A stretch of DNA of 64,000 bases from Owenia fusiformis (Eukaryota > Annelida > Polychaeta > Sabellida > Oweniidae), in the NCBI GenBank assembly GCA_903813345.2, contig CAIIXF020000011.1, forward strand, positions 1,946,571-2,010,570. Direction: 5' to 3'. Below the pieces are notes generated by a model that worked only from the letters and a program-made list of their open reading frames with translations, made no database searches and was not told the origin of the DNA. The position numbers and the translations under genes are program-made. This document shows, in pieces, positions 34,386 to 48,200 of the stretch. Within the stretch, counting starts at the first letter, position 1. Each line of letters opens with the position of its first letter.

Positions 34386-35689
34386 CATGATAATGAGATA
34401 TTTAGTCTTGGCCTTTGTTGGACATTTGATATTGAGATAGCTAATACAGGGACATTTCATCCTAAGATGTGAGTCAATTGGACATGCTGTTTACAGTCAA
34501 GAATGAAAAGTCCAAATTATTGTAAATTAGATCAATGTTTCAGTTTGCATCTTTCTTCACTAGTGGTGACATATTGTTAAGAATCTCCAACTTTTTTTGT
34601 GAATTGTGTTTTGCAGTTGGCATTCAGCTTTTGGCATTCAGCATTTGGCATCTGTAATAAATGGCAAGTGGGGACATTTTGCATGTTAATGCGTTGTTTA
34701 ATCCTTAGCATTGTTTTCATCAAGTCAATTTTTATTTCTAAAACTTATGTTTGGAATTTTAGTAGAATAGGCTAGAAAGTCTCTGGTGCAAAATTCTGTC
34801 TTAAACTACATGTAGAGTCCTTTTATTGTCTTTAAAGTTTTGTCGAGGTTAGGATGTCAATCTTGACTCCTATTGTTCTTAACAACACCTTGACGTCAAC
34901 ATTTTATTATTTTGAGTAAACAATTATTTCTCTCTTAAATAACAACTTTTCACCTTTCGATTATACTTCTAGTGAAATTTACGATGTTTTGTTCACTGTG
35001 TGATTGCACTTAGAGTGCTTGGGGAATGCATCAAAACAAAAAAGTACACATATACCAGAACGAAAACTTTATTTTAGATGGGTCTGAGGGGGCAAAAAGG
35101 CTATGAGCCTTCAATTATGTACAATATCATACTTTACACAATTTCATGAACATTTCTTAGAATAAAAAATCATTGTAAATACCATTATGTGGCACCTAAT
35201 ACTCCCTCTTGGGGATCATATCATCTAGAGCCTGTAAATATGTTACATTGATTTTAATAAAATAAAACTTTGAAGTTTTTATACAATCTCTCACTCTGGA
35301 CATAAACACAAGGTGTGGTAAGACATAAGGTCTCCTTGACGATAGGTCTCTTTGGCAATAAGTCTCCTTGATGTCAGGTTTATACTGTAGTTGTTGTTAA
35401 CACAAATACATACTAGATGTTTAGTGGTGACATTTATACTTTGAACAGTTATTTTAAATAAAATTTAATTTTGTTTAATGCTAAAAAGTGGTAAATCATT
35501 TAAGTTGACTTTTAGGAGACTTTTACTGTAATTGGATTTAAGATTTGATATATGGAGTACCTTTAAATTAGAGTACAAGCAAATATGTTGATCAAAACCA
35601 TAGGTATTATAGTTATATACACAAATTAGAATAATCTGGCTATGTTTTATAAAAGTGTAGTAAAATCTGTCTAAGTGGAACACCTTTGG

Positions 35690-36070
35690 TACCTCTAAAA
35701 AGTGTTTCACTTGGAAGGTGTTCTACTTCATTTTACATTAAGTTAATTGGTCTTTGGGACTCTGAAAAGTGTTCACTAACAGAGGTGTTTCTACTCTCTA
35801 TTTTACAGGTTTCACTGTGTGTGTGTTGCATTTTAGTTTGGATTAAAAACTGTTATGTGGAACACCTCTAAGTGGAATACCTTTAAGAGTTGAAATGCCT
35901 ATGTGTGTGGAACACCCTTTTAAGTGGAACACTTGAGTGGAATACCTCTATAAGGAGAGCACACATACTTACAAGTGGAACAACTCTATAAGAGAATACC
36001 TTTAGAGTGGAAACACCTCTGGGAGTGGAACACTTGAGTGGAGTACCTCTAAACTAAAACTTAAACATAC
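35690..36070. repeat. Degenerate repeat around AAGTGGAACACCTCTA
   Basis: Many scattered units of GTGGAACACCTCTAAG within 250 bp of the first synaptotagmin coding exon. Units like GTGTTCCACT also occur near 31742. Confidence 0.7.
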
Positions 36071-36298
36071 ATACTAACAAGTAGAACAACTCTATAAGAG
36101 TCATAATACATGGAACTCCTCCAAAGCTGATTCAGATTTATCATTTTTTATTTATTTTATTTTATTAAAGTATTATCTATTGTACAAAATAGGCAGCCCA
36201 AACTGAGCTTATGAGACACATTAAACATTTAATTATTAATCCATGGCTGATTCAGTTGTAATTCAGAAATTAACGTCGTAATTTTTTTTGTGTTTTAG

Positions 36299-39200
36299 GT
36301 TACGGTGGGGCAGCGAGTAGATGGGAACTCTCGAGAGATTACGACGTGCTGCAACAGACGCCATGTCCGGAACTGAAGCCAACGCGGAGGTCGGCACTGC
36401 GCCCAATGATGCTGCTGCGGGGACAGAAGCCAATGCTCCCCCAGGGAAAACAGGTTTCATGGACGATGCCAAACAAAAAATATTGGATGCTTTACATAAA
36501 CTGCCTTGTAAGTACATTTAATGTCTTCTGAGTAAATTTAATGCCTTGTGAGTACATTAAATGTCTTGTGAGTAGATTTAATGCCTTGTGAGTATATTAA
36601 ATGTCTTGTGAGTACATGTAGATTTAATGCCTTGTGATGAAGATTTCACTGTTGATCAATTATTTTTACTAATTCGTTCAGAAAGTTCAAATTATGGTCC
36701 GTAAAGTCATGTTTGAAAAAAGTTAAGTGGACTTAAAATAAACAATATAAACAAAGATTTGGGAATATTACACCTACCCTGATCAATAGCTGTACTACAC
36801 AACCAAATTTTATGAAACATTATATATGGACGTTTGTACTATTAGGATCTGAAATGAATGCTACTTCATGAAAGCAGAAATTGGAATAATTTTTTTGACT
36901 ACTAGTATGCAATCTAATTTTATATCTGCCAAATATTTTCTCTAATTTCAAAGGAGCACTTGTATAGCTAGACAAATCAATCAAATCAATCTCCTAGTAA
37001 AGAGTATAAGAGTGCTAACCCTTGTGACTTTGCTAGAAAACCTAAACAAATAAAAACCATCAACTAACAAATCAGAATTTCATGTTTGTACTGGTGCTGC
37101 ATTCTCGTTTCCCAGTTTGATTTTAAATCACACTCCAGGTATCAGTGTATAACCAGGCCCGTAGCCAGGGGGGGTTCGGGGGGTTCGGACGAACCCCCCC
37201 CCCTGGCCAAAATTTCTTTCAAAATCATGCAGTTTTTCACCATTCTGACTAATTTTTGAGTGATTTTTGGCCATATTTGCCAAAGTGAACCCCCCCTAGA
37301 ATTTTTTAGAAAAACGAACCCCCCCTTGGAAAATTCTGGCTACGGGCCTGATAACTTTTCTATCTGAAAAACAGACAAACCATCTGATTGGTGCACGTTA
37401 AAACCAGTGCACAATCAGATGATATGTTTGTTTTACTCTCGGATCTCATTGGTCAGACTCCTTTTAAACCATAGTTAATGGCCCTTAATTATTGACTAAT
37501 GAGGTTGACTGATCAGCTTCTATTTACCTAATACATAAGAATTGTGTTAGATGAAATCTCATTCAACAGAATCCTCAATCTATGACAAATTGATAGGGTT
37601 TTGAACAGAAATTTAAGCCTGATATTCCAAGGTATGAAAACATCATACCTTGGAAATCCAAGATGCTGGTGCTGACAGATATTATTTCAGTTAATATTAT
37701 ATTTGCTTTGTTAGTGATTGATCAATCCATCTTTGTATGGAAAGGAAGCTGTGTTGAATACATCGATTGAAAGACCTGAGTTCCGTGTAAATTCCTGTAT
37801 TATTAGTCTGACTGCATGCCAGTAATTATAGTGGTTGTCTTTGAATATCAATATGTTCCCTACACCAGGGATATTACTTATTTTATGTCCAGTGGTGGAT
37901 TGTGAAATTGAAAAAAGGATGTGCTGGGGAGACATTTTAGTTAGTCTTGTAGTTTCTTCAAAAGGGACAATTTAATGATTTTTGGGAGGAGAATATCTTT
38001 CCTTACAGCGCTTTGTTCAATAATATACAAAGCGTGTAACCGCCGCAACATTAGGGATCAATAATATAAGGACACTCACTCTGGGACCTGATAATCTGAT
38101 ATTAGTAAAAACTTGTATAATCCGAAAACCACTAGGATTGGCTTAAAATGTATTGATTGGCTACCCTTTGCAATCGTTTGACTTCACTTCTTAAAAGAGA
38201 GCTTCATCTTCACTCTTTCAGTTTACAATAAACCTCTGATCTTACTGTCACAGGCACCGAATGTGGGGGTGGAGTTGCTAAACTGTATTATTGTCTATGC
38301 TAGGCAGAGGGTAGTTTATAATTTTTAAGACTGCACGCAGGGTATGGAACATCATCCATTTTGTTCCCTCCTAATCTTTAAAAGAGAGGAAATTGAGAGA
38401 ATGATGACTAGAATCCTGAGTTTGGAAGATGGAAAAAAAAATGCTCAGACCTAGTAGTAAGCTCTCTTTAAAAGAAGCTAAAGTAATCAGAATATTTGAA
38501 AGGCCAAGGGTATGCACCAATCGACTGTTACCTTTAATTTCAGTGCTATTTTGATTGGATAGCTCTATCTCAAATATTGCAGTTGAAGTTCACTTTTAAA
38601 GAAGCAAATTCAAATATTGAAAGGGTGAGAGAGAATGATGGCTTAGTACTCGTGGGAATAAAATTACATTTCTGGATGAAGAGTGGCATTATAGATTATA
38701 TTATACTACTCTGGTTAGAATGTTGATGTCCTGTTTGTATATAATCAATATAATGCAAATTTGTCCAGCTAAGCGAAGAAATTGTAACAATTCTGGAGCA
38801 ATTTTATTCAATTACAGTTTGCAATTCTGTACAGATTATAACTCTGTGTAGCAACCTGTCCATTACAGCCCCGAAACAGTGCATTACACAGCCAATATAA
38901 TTCAGCGCCGTTTCAGCATCAAAGAAAGGCGCTGTCCCGGCACCGTTTCAGCACCGAAACCTTTCCGACACCAAAATTTGGCAACGTACTAGTCAGTCCA
39001 TTTAATGCCAAAAACGGAACCGAAATTTGGCACCAAAACGGCGTTATTCCATAGCTAGTTACTTTAATATTAGTAGGATATCATGTCAAATTAAAAACAA
39101 TATTTTTTGTAGTCAGTGGAAAAAATATGTATTTTGCAAATATTCACTCAAAGCCATCTTTTACAGCTCTAACAGCTATAGACTCGCTCAAACAGATGTC

Positions 39201-42200
39201 ATATCCATGGATGGATAAAAATCATTCATTCATGTACTACAGACTCCAGTTTAAATCTCCATTTTGGATTATAATATCCCTTGAAGGGGGCAGTTACTGA
39301 AGGACATTGACTCTTGCGATCAGGTTGCCTCTATTAAAACAACCAATTAGTCTCATATATATTACAGCGTATATGACACCCTTTAAAGATATAAGAGTAT
39401 AGTATTACAGTAATTTAATTGTTTCAGTCCTGCAGATTTCATTGACGTCAATGCCATATTAATTCTAGTGATCATGTCGTCTTCAGAGTTCCTCCTAGTA
39501 ATATGCACACAGGAACAACCATTGAACCAACCATTGAACCAACCATTGAACTAACCATTGAACCAATAATTGAACCAACCATTGAACTAACCATTGAACC
39601 AACTATTGAACTAACCATTGAACCAACCATTGAACCAATATAACATGGCTTTTTATTAGTTTCTTACTGTATTTCCTAGTGATACAAAGTAAAATGGAGG
39701 GATGGGGTTGCACTCTCCCCTCTAAAGGCATGCATATAATGCAGTACTGAATAAATTGAATAGTTCAGTTTATATACACATACATTATTTCATCTCAAAA
39801 ACTACTATATTTTTCTAGATTTTAACTTGAATATGTATAAATAAGATCTAAATAGAATGATCTTTGTCAATCAAATAATCTTTCAATGAATAAATCATTT
39901 TAATGTAAAGAATGCTCCTAAATAATTCTCGAGCTTCCTCATTAAAGACTCGGATCTTTGTCAAAAAATTGAATGTATTTAGTGTCTTAATTGGTGGTTT
40001 ATATCCAAAATCCCTGTGCCATGATATCTGCCTTGTCATGATCGTAATTTTAGATTTACTACAGGGTGGCATGTAATTTTTGATTTTCAACCGGGCACAG
40101 CATTCAGTTGCTTCAAATGCTGGGGAGACCACTGTATACTAGCATTATCACGTATAAATTGCGTCAGTACAGTTTCGTAATCCATTTCAATTAAAGCTTG
40201 TGATGCAGTTGCAATATCAAAGGCTTAACTTGTTCACGAAAGCATGCAAACTATAATTACAAGGCAGATCAATAACTAACCACTATTGCTATATTGATTT
40301 TCAAAACCCAGTTAGGCCATTCAGATTGGAATTTTAGTTTTGCGTCCCCCTCTTTCTAAGATTAAGGCAATCGGTAAAGTACATTTTATATATTTTTGCT
40401 AATGAATGGTATAAAGCACATAGAAACACAATAGATAAAGGATTTGGTATTTTCATTTGTTTTTTTCAGATCCAAACTTCATAAGATTTAGTCCTTTGAC
40501 AGGACATTAAACATAAAATTACATTTAACTTTGAAATGTCTTAACATAAAACTCAATGCTCCTTATCTACCCTCGTCGGATAACTAGGCATATTTTGACT
40601 GATTTTGATCTGAATCGTGAGAATTTTGCAACTTTTTCCCTGAATCAAAATAAATGTTTTTTCCACTGGAACCATTCAAACCAGAAAATAGACAGGATGT
40701 TAATTTCAGATATTTTTAGGATAATTACAGTCATTTTTTTCTAATGAACAAAAAATGTATAATTACATCAATCATTGGGGTTATAATGAACATAATAGTT
40801 TTTTCCAATTGTAATATCCTCTATTATACATAGTTTAGGTGACCTTAACATTAGCATGACCTGTCTTAAAAATATTGGCTACAGGATCAGTTTTGAACGT
40901 ATTGTCAATGGCCCTTTATTGTGTTGACTGCCTTCAATCAAATGATATTGGCTTTCATGAAATGTTGTCAATAATGTTGACCTTGACCTTCAATAATATT
41001 AACCTTGACCTTATTAACTGATATCCATTTCCCTCAATGATATTAAAATTCCTAATCCTGAAAACTGAAAAAAGAACATGCGGGCAATCATCGCCTTAGA
41101 GATAGTAGACTCAACTACATAAACTTGTTCTTTACTTCCATCGCCTATGTGGGCAATCATCACCATAGGGATAGTAAACACAAATATATAAACTTGTTCT
41201 TTACTTCCAGTGCCTATGTAGGCAATCATCGCCAAAGGGATAGTAAACTCAAATATATAAACTTGTTCTTTACTTCCAGTGCCTATGTGGGCAATCATCA
41301 CCATAGGGATAGTAAACTCAAATACATAAACTTGTTTTTTACTTCCAGTGCCTACATTGGCAATCATCGCCATAGGGATAGTAAACTCAAATACATAAAC
41401 TTGTTCTTTACTTCCAGTGCCTACATTGGCAATCATCGCCATAGGGATAGTAAACTCAAATACATAAACTTGTTCTTTACTTTCAGTGCCTATGTGGGCA
41501 ATCATCGCCATAGGGATAGTACACTCAAGTACATAACCTTATTCTTTACTTTCAGTGCCTATGTTGGCAATCATCGCCATAGGGATAGGAAACTCAAATA
41601 CACAAACTTGTTCTTTACTTCCAGTGCCTATATTGGCAATCATCACCATAGGGATAGTAAACTCAAATACATAAACTTGTTCTTTACTTCCAGTGCCTAC
41701 ATTGGCAATCATCGCCATAGGGATAGTAAACTCAAATACATAAACTTGTTCTTTACTTCCAGTGCCTATGTGGGCAATCATCACCATTCAGATAGCAAAC
41801 TCAAATACATAAACTTATTCTTTACTTCCAGTACCTATGTGGGCAATCATTGCCATAGGGATAGTACACTCAAGTACATAACCTTATTCTTTACTTTCAG
41901 TGCCTATGTGGGCAATCATCGCCATAGGGATAGTGGCCGTTCTACTTATTCTGTGTATCTGTTTCTGCATATGTAAGAAATGTTGCTGTAAAAAGCGGAA
42001 AGACAAGAAAGGAATTAAAGGAGGAGTTGATCTTAAAAGTGTTGGATTATTAGGTGGCTCTTACAAAGAAAAGGTAGGTGAAATTTAAAGAATTACTGAA
42101 ATTTGGAGTTGATTGTGTCTGTATGTCTGTTGTCTGTGTGTCTGTTACTGTAATTTTGCTACAAATTTTGCCATTTATGGTTAAGTCTTGATATTTATGC

Positions 42201-45200
42201 AATTTAAGGTTGTCTTGATATTTAGGATATATATGGTAGTCTTGGTATTTTTGGTAGTCTTGGTATTTATGCAATTTAAGGTTGTCTTGGTATTTAGGAT
42301 ATTTATGGTAGTATTGGTATTTATGGTAGTCTTGGTATTTATGCAATTTAAGGTTGTCTTGGTATTTAGGATATTTATGGTAGTCTTTGTATTTATGGTA
42401 GTCTTGGTATTTATGTAATTTAAGGTTGTCTTGGTATTTAGGATATTTATCCTAGTTTTGGTATTTATGGTAGTTTTGGTATTTATGGTAGTTTTGGTAT
42501 CTACATATTAATATGGTAGCTAATTTTGGTCATCTTGCAATTTATAAGCATTATTGACCTTTAACTAGTATAGGTTAGTCAATGTCAGTCACGCTGTGAA
42601 TTGTAAGTTTTGCTGGATTTTCGCCCTCGTTTAAGTTTTATTCATTTAAATCCTGACCTTGTTTATATAAAAAATGGAAGATGAATTAGACTGTATGAGC
42701 TGTTTAGGAACATCTGTAAAGTAAATGTACAGTAGTGTATAATAAAGAAATATATGGAAATGTATAAAAATGGGGATTATAATAAGTATATTTGAGGTAG
42801 GACTTTTTATTCTGATTAGGTTGGGAAGGGTTCTTAATTCTGGTTAATAAATACAAATCGATATTTTTGTGGCCTTCAGTACAACTATGTTATTTAAAAA
42901 AAGGTATTTATATGTATTGAGAAAGAACATTTTTAAAGATTTGGGTCAATGACTTCCAAAAGTTTTGAATTAACTAAACTATTTCACAAAACATACAGGT
43001 AAGACATATATTAACATTTTCTCTTAATAAAAAATACTTTATTTTTGAGGATGGTTTCGATAAAATTGGTCAAGTTTACATGTCTTTCCCAAGACTATGT
43101 ATGATGAATATAACGTTAGTTTGACATTTTTTCTAGGCAGTCTTTTAACCCTCGATTTTGTGTCAGTTTATCGTAAAGATTGATAAAATGGATTCATTGT
43201 TTTTTCTCCTATTAAGCTAATATTTCTGCTATCCAAGAGCAACTGATATTTCTGTTTATAATTTATCCTAAAGTTTCAATTTTGTGACAAGGTTAAATGT
43301 TGTTATAATCAAAGAAATGAATTTTGATAAAAACACTCACATATTAATAGTCAAGACTGCCCAGGGGGTGGCGATCGCCAAAAATAAGATTTATATTGAA
43401 TTTTACAAAAAATGATGCAACTTCCTTCAAAATTGAGCCGGAAGCTTCAAATAAAAAGCATTTTAAAGCTCTTTTCTTCTTTCTCATGCTTTTATTTTTA
43501 TTGGTTATGCATATATGTGGGGGGGGCACCCATTGCAACCCCCCCCCCCTCTGGCTATGCCTATACTGTCCTTGGTTTAATCCCTCAGATTGTATATATT
43601 ATCGATTGTATATATATTTTTTTAAGTACTTTGTCATTGCTATTAAGATATTACTTTCCCCTATAATAACTACAAACCCATCTCACGTGTAGGTGGGAGA
43701 TACATTAGTAAATATGGATTTTTTATTATATACTGAATAATATAATTCAATTCTATGTAATACGTATGTGGGAAATAATGCATCTTATATAGGCGCTTTG
43801 AATTATCAAAAAATCATCAGAGCTTGTTTTATCAAACTTGACATGACTCTCTCAAAATACATTATAAAGGCATATCCTCATTTACATTGAATATACTGGG
43901 TGACCCAAATGTAGGTTTATAGTTGCAGCTTACAGATTGTAAAATAACTTTTTGGGCCACCTTGTATACTGCACCCTCAGGAGTCATGTACAATGAGACT
44001 ATTATGCATCCTAAATTCATTTATAATGAGGCTAAAATGTGATTTGATCTTCTAGCATGTAATCTGATCTTCCTTCTAGCATATGATCTGATCTTCTAAC
44101 ATGTGATCTGAACTTCCAGCATGTGATCTGATCTTCAAGCATGTGATCTGATCTTCTAACATGTGATCTGAATTTCCAGCATGTGATCTGATCTTCTAGC
44201 ATGTGATCTGATCTTCTAACATGTGATCTGAACTTCCAACATGTGATCTGATCTTCTAGCATGTGATCTGATCCACTAATGAGTTAGATGAAAATATTAT
44301 TGATGTCATTTTCAATTAATAATCTAGCCACTATGATTTTCTGATTTATCTTTTGACAGAAATATTATTAATGACACGAGAAAAGAGTAAATAATTCATA
44401 GAAAGTTAATGCAACAATTTAGTGTAGTAAAAAACATGGCCTAATGACAAGATGATTACACTAAACTTACAAAATGGATATATTCAACATTAATGACTTT
44501 AGGGCCCACTGATAGCCTCATTCAAAATGAATTTAGCATGAGCATATGCTAGAAGGAAGACCCGATCACATGCTAGAAGATCAGATCACATGCTGGAAGT
44601 TCAGATCATGTGTTAGAAGATCAGATCACATCTTAGAAGATTAGATCACATCAGGCTAGAAGATCAGATCATATGCTACACCTAAGAACATCAGATCACA
44701 TCCTAGTACATCAGACAACATGCTAGTGTATCAGATCACATGCTAGAAGATCAGATCACATGCTAGTACATCAGTTCACATATCAGAAGATCAGATCACA
44801 TACTAGTAGATCAGATCACATGTTAGAAGATCAGATCACATGCTAGGAGATCAGATCACATGCTAGGAGATCAGATCACATGTTAGAAGATCAGATCGCA
44901 TGCTAGGAGATCAGATCACATGCTAGGAGATCATATCACATGTTAGAAGATCAGATCACATGTTAGAAGATCAGATCACATGCTAGAAGATCAGATCACA
45001 TGCTAGTAGATCAGATCACATGTTAGAAGATCAGATCACATGCTAGGAGATCAGATCACATGCTAGTAGATCACATGCTGAAAGATCAGATCACATGTTA
45101 GAAGATCAGATCACATGCTAGAAGATCAGATCACATGCTAGTAGATCAGATCACATGCTAGTAGATCAGATCACAATTCTAGTACATCAGATCACATGCT

Positions 45201-48200
45201 AGTACATCAGATCACATATTAGAAGATCAGATCACATGCTGGAAGATGAGATCGCATCCTAGTACATCAGATCACATGCTAGTACATCAGATCACATCCT
45301 AGTATATCAGATGATATGCTCGAAGCAATTATTAGCTCACATGGTAGGAACATGCATTTTGAAGATGTGTATAATCAACCTTTTGAGTTAATTTGTATAA
45401 ATTAGGTCCTAATGGTTTTGGTAATATCAATAACATGTTTTTATATTCTTTCTTTTCAAGGTCCCCTGAGGTTAATTGCTACTCTAATGTTCACAACACT
45501 CAGTTTAGGTGATTGTTTTGCAGAAATTGTTATCATGTTCTGTGCTCTAAAATTGGTGAAATATTGTTTTAGAAATAAAGAAAAAGTCTTAATAACAATG
45601 TTTTAATTTGACCTGCATAAGCACGTTGCTTGTTATTCCCTATGGTACAATTTATAGAAATAAACTCAAATATGAACTTGATCAGCTGATCAGTTTCATT
45701 AGTTTCAATAGAATGTAAAATGACTTTGAATAGTTAGTTATTTAGTTATATAATGCAATGCAGTTATATGAAATACTGTGTTTGGATTGGCTGGAATTGG
45801 ACACACCTTATCTAGCTTTATGAGACACTCAAAAGAACTTAACTCAAATAATCACTTTTCATTCCATTTTAAACCCTAACTTTTGACTCAGAGTTTCTCA
45901 AAAAGGTGAAATGAATGAAATGACAGGCAGAACTTTGGGAATTATGATTATGTTTCAATATTGGTGCATTTGGAAAATTCCTCAAAATAACTTGTATTTT
46001 GGGGAAAACAAATAAAATGTCACCACCTGCCATTTGTTACACACACACCAATCTGTTTATCAAAACCTTATAACTTGTATAAAATGTTTCTTTGTATTTT
46101 GATTGGTTGATTGATAAATGTTAAGTCGCTGTGACTTCATCTTTTCTGTGTTTCAGCGAAGCACTGTGACTTAATTCCAGGGTGCTAGCAAAGAGGATAT
46201 CAAATTTTATACCTCATGATTAATTTTCATATGACTTGATATCATATTTTCATTAATAGCTCTTTACGATATTGAATAACTGAAAATCATTAGTTTATAA
46301 TATTAAGAAGATACATGCTACTGAAAAGGTCGAAACTTACTTTTGAATACATCTTCGCACGCTCCAGTCTTCACTGCGTGCATCTGTTCAACCAATGGGA
46401 GCCAAGTGAATAAAGATACTTTCGAATGAGACAAATATATAAGTTCTCAGGGCCATAGCCTGCCTGCTAAGAGGAAAAGAAACCCAGGGAGTGTTCAAAT
46501 CTAACAATTTTGGCCCAAAATATCAAGTCAAGTGCTCAAAATGGTGAAAAACTTCATGAATTTGAAAACGGTTTTTGCGGGGGGGGGGGGGGTTAGCTTG
46601 AATTCTCCAGGTGTTGAAGCGATGCTTCTACAGTCCACCAGAGTATTAAGAATATCAATGTTTTTTAAAAAAAATTACTGGGCGGTAATAAGCTAGAATC
46701 CCCCACTTACATTAGTAAGGCCATTTTCTTCAGCAAGCAACTCATTTGAATATTCAAGGATTAATCTTGAGACAGCTTAGTCCCTTTGAGAATCATGAAA
46801 GATATTTTGATCAATTTAGACATTTCCTTGTCAGAAAAAATAAAATGACATTCCTCGTGGAGAACACAGTTATTACATGCAAGTTGATTTTCTCTTTTAT
46901 TATTTACTTATGATGTGGCATAATTACAATTATGGTAATATGTTTTTGATTTATTTTTAACACCTAAGATTTAATATTGATTGTCCAAATGAGGAATATG
47001 TCATTGTGTGTCCCTTGCAGTTTACTCAATGAGGCCTCACAATATGATATAAAACCACACAATTTATGGACAGATCTTTTATATAGGGGTTATGCACTGG
47101 GAGGTTTTGGATACAGGGAATATCCCGAGGGATATATAATATATCTTCCCGAGGGACCGAAGGGACCGAGGGAAGATGTATTGTATATCCCAAGGGATAT
47201 TCCATGTATCCGAACCGACCGTGCATAACTGGTGTATCTCATACTTGAGTGGGTTTAGGGTAGATATAACCTTTTCCACCTTTTCAAATGACAAGATATT
47301 TATATTCAACATTTTCGTAATATTCTTTTTGTTCAATACAATGAAATTGTAACATTTAAACTTTAAAATAAATTTTGTAATTAAAAGATTTAAACTTTTG
47401 ATATTTAAACTTTTTAAAACTTTTGAAAAATTCCCTGGAGCGGGATAGATATATTATATCTGCCCGCATTTGGCCTGGAGCGGGACATATACAATATATC
47501 CTGCCTGCTCCTCAGATACGATATATATTCCCGGGTGATATCTACCCCAAACCCACTCAAGTATGAGATACAGTATAATATTTGAAAGTTAATGCTCACA
47601 TTAGGAGGTGCTCACATTCTGATACCTTTGAGAGGTGTTCACATTCTGATACCTTTGAGAGGTGTTCACATTCTTATACCCTTGAGAGGTGTTCACATTC
47701 TGATACCTTTCAATTGAGAGGTGTTTACATTGAGAAGAGTTAACATTCTTAGGTGTTCACATAAGGAGGTGTTTATAATGAGAAGAACTCATATTTATAG
47801 GTGTTCAAATTGAGTTTCAAGGTGTTTACATTGAGAGGTGTTTACATTCCTATACATTTTCAGTCTGAGGTGTTCATAATCAGAGGTGTTCGAATTTCAA
47901 AGTGTTCATAATGAGTTTGTATTGAAGGGTGTTCTTATCAAGATGTGTTATCATTTAAAGTGTTCATATTAAAAATGTTCTAATTACGTGGGTATCAAAA
48001 GGATACTTTGAGTGAGGTGATAACTACATCAAGATGTTTTCATATATATCCATTTATGCAGGTTGTACGTCAATAGTATTATTGCCTTTGACGGAATCAA
48101 CTAATGCATTAAAAGCCACATTGATTATGAGGGGGAGTCCGACGAAAACACGGTAATAGAGTATTTACACAGAGAGTAAATATATTGACCTGCACAGAGG

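Noticed and set aside
41014-41976. Long repetitive open frames on both strands (283-codon His-rich plus, 165-codon minus)
   Set aside because: They come from the 69-bp array (69 = 23 codons), which keeps any stop-free frame open. No start, family wording or codon bias supports a protein.
42050-42418. Frames of 98 and 76 codons after the transmembrane exon
   Set aside because: They follow the tandem repeat at 42185-42500 and lack splice or family support.
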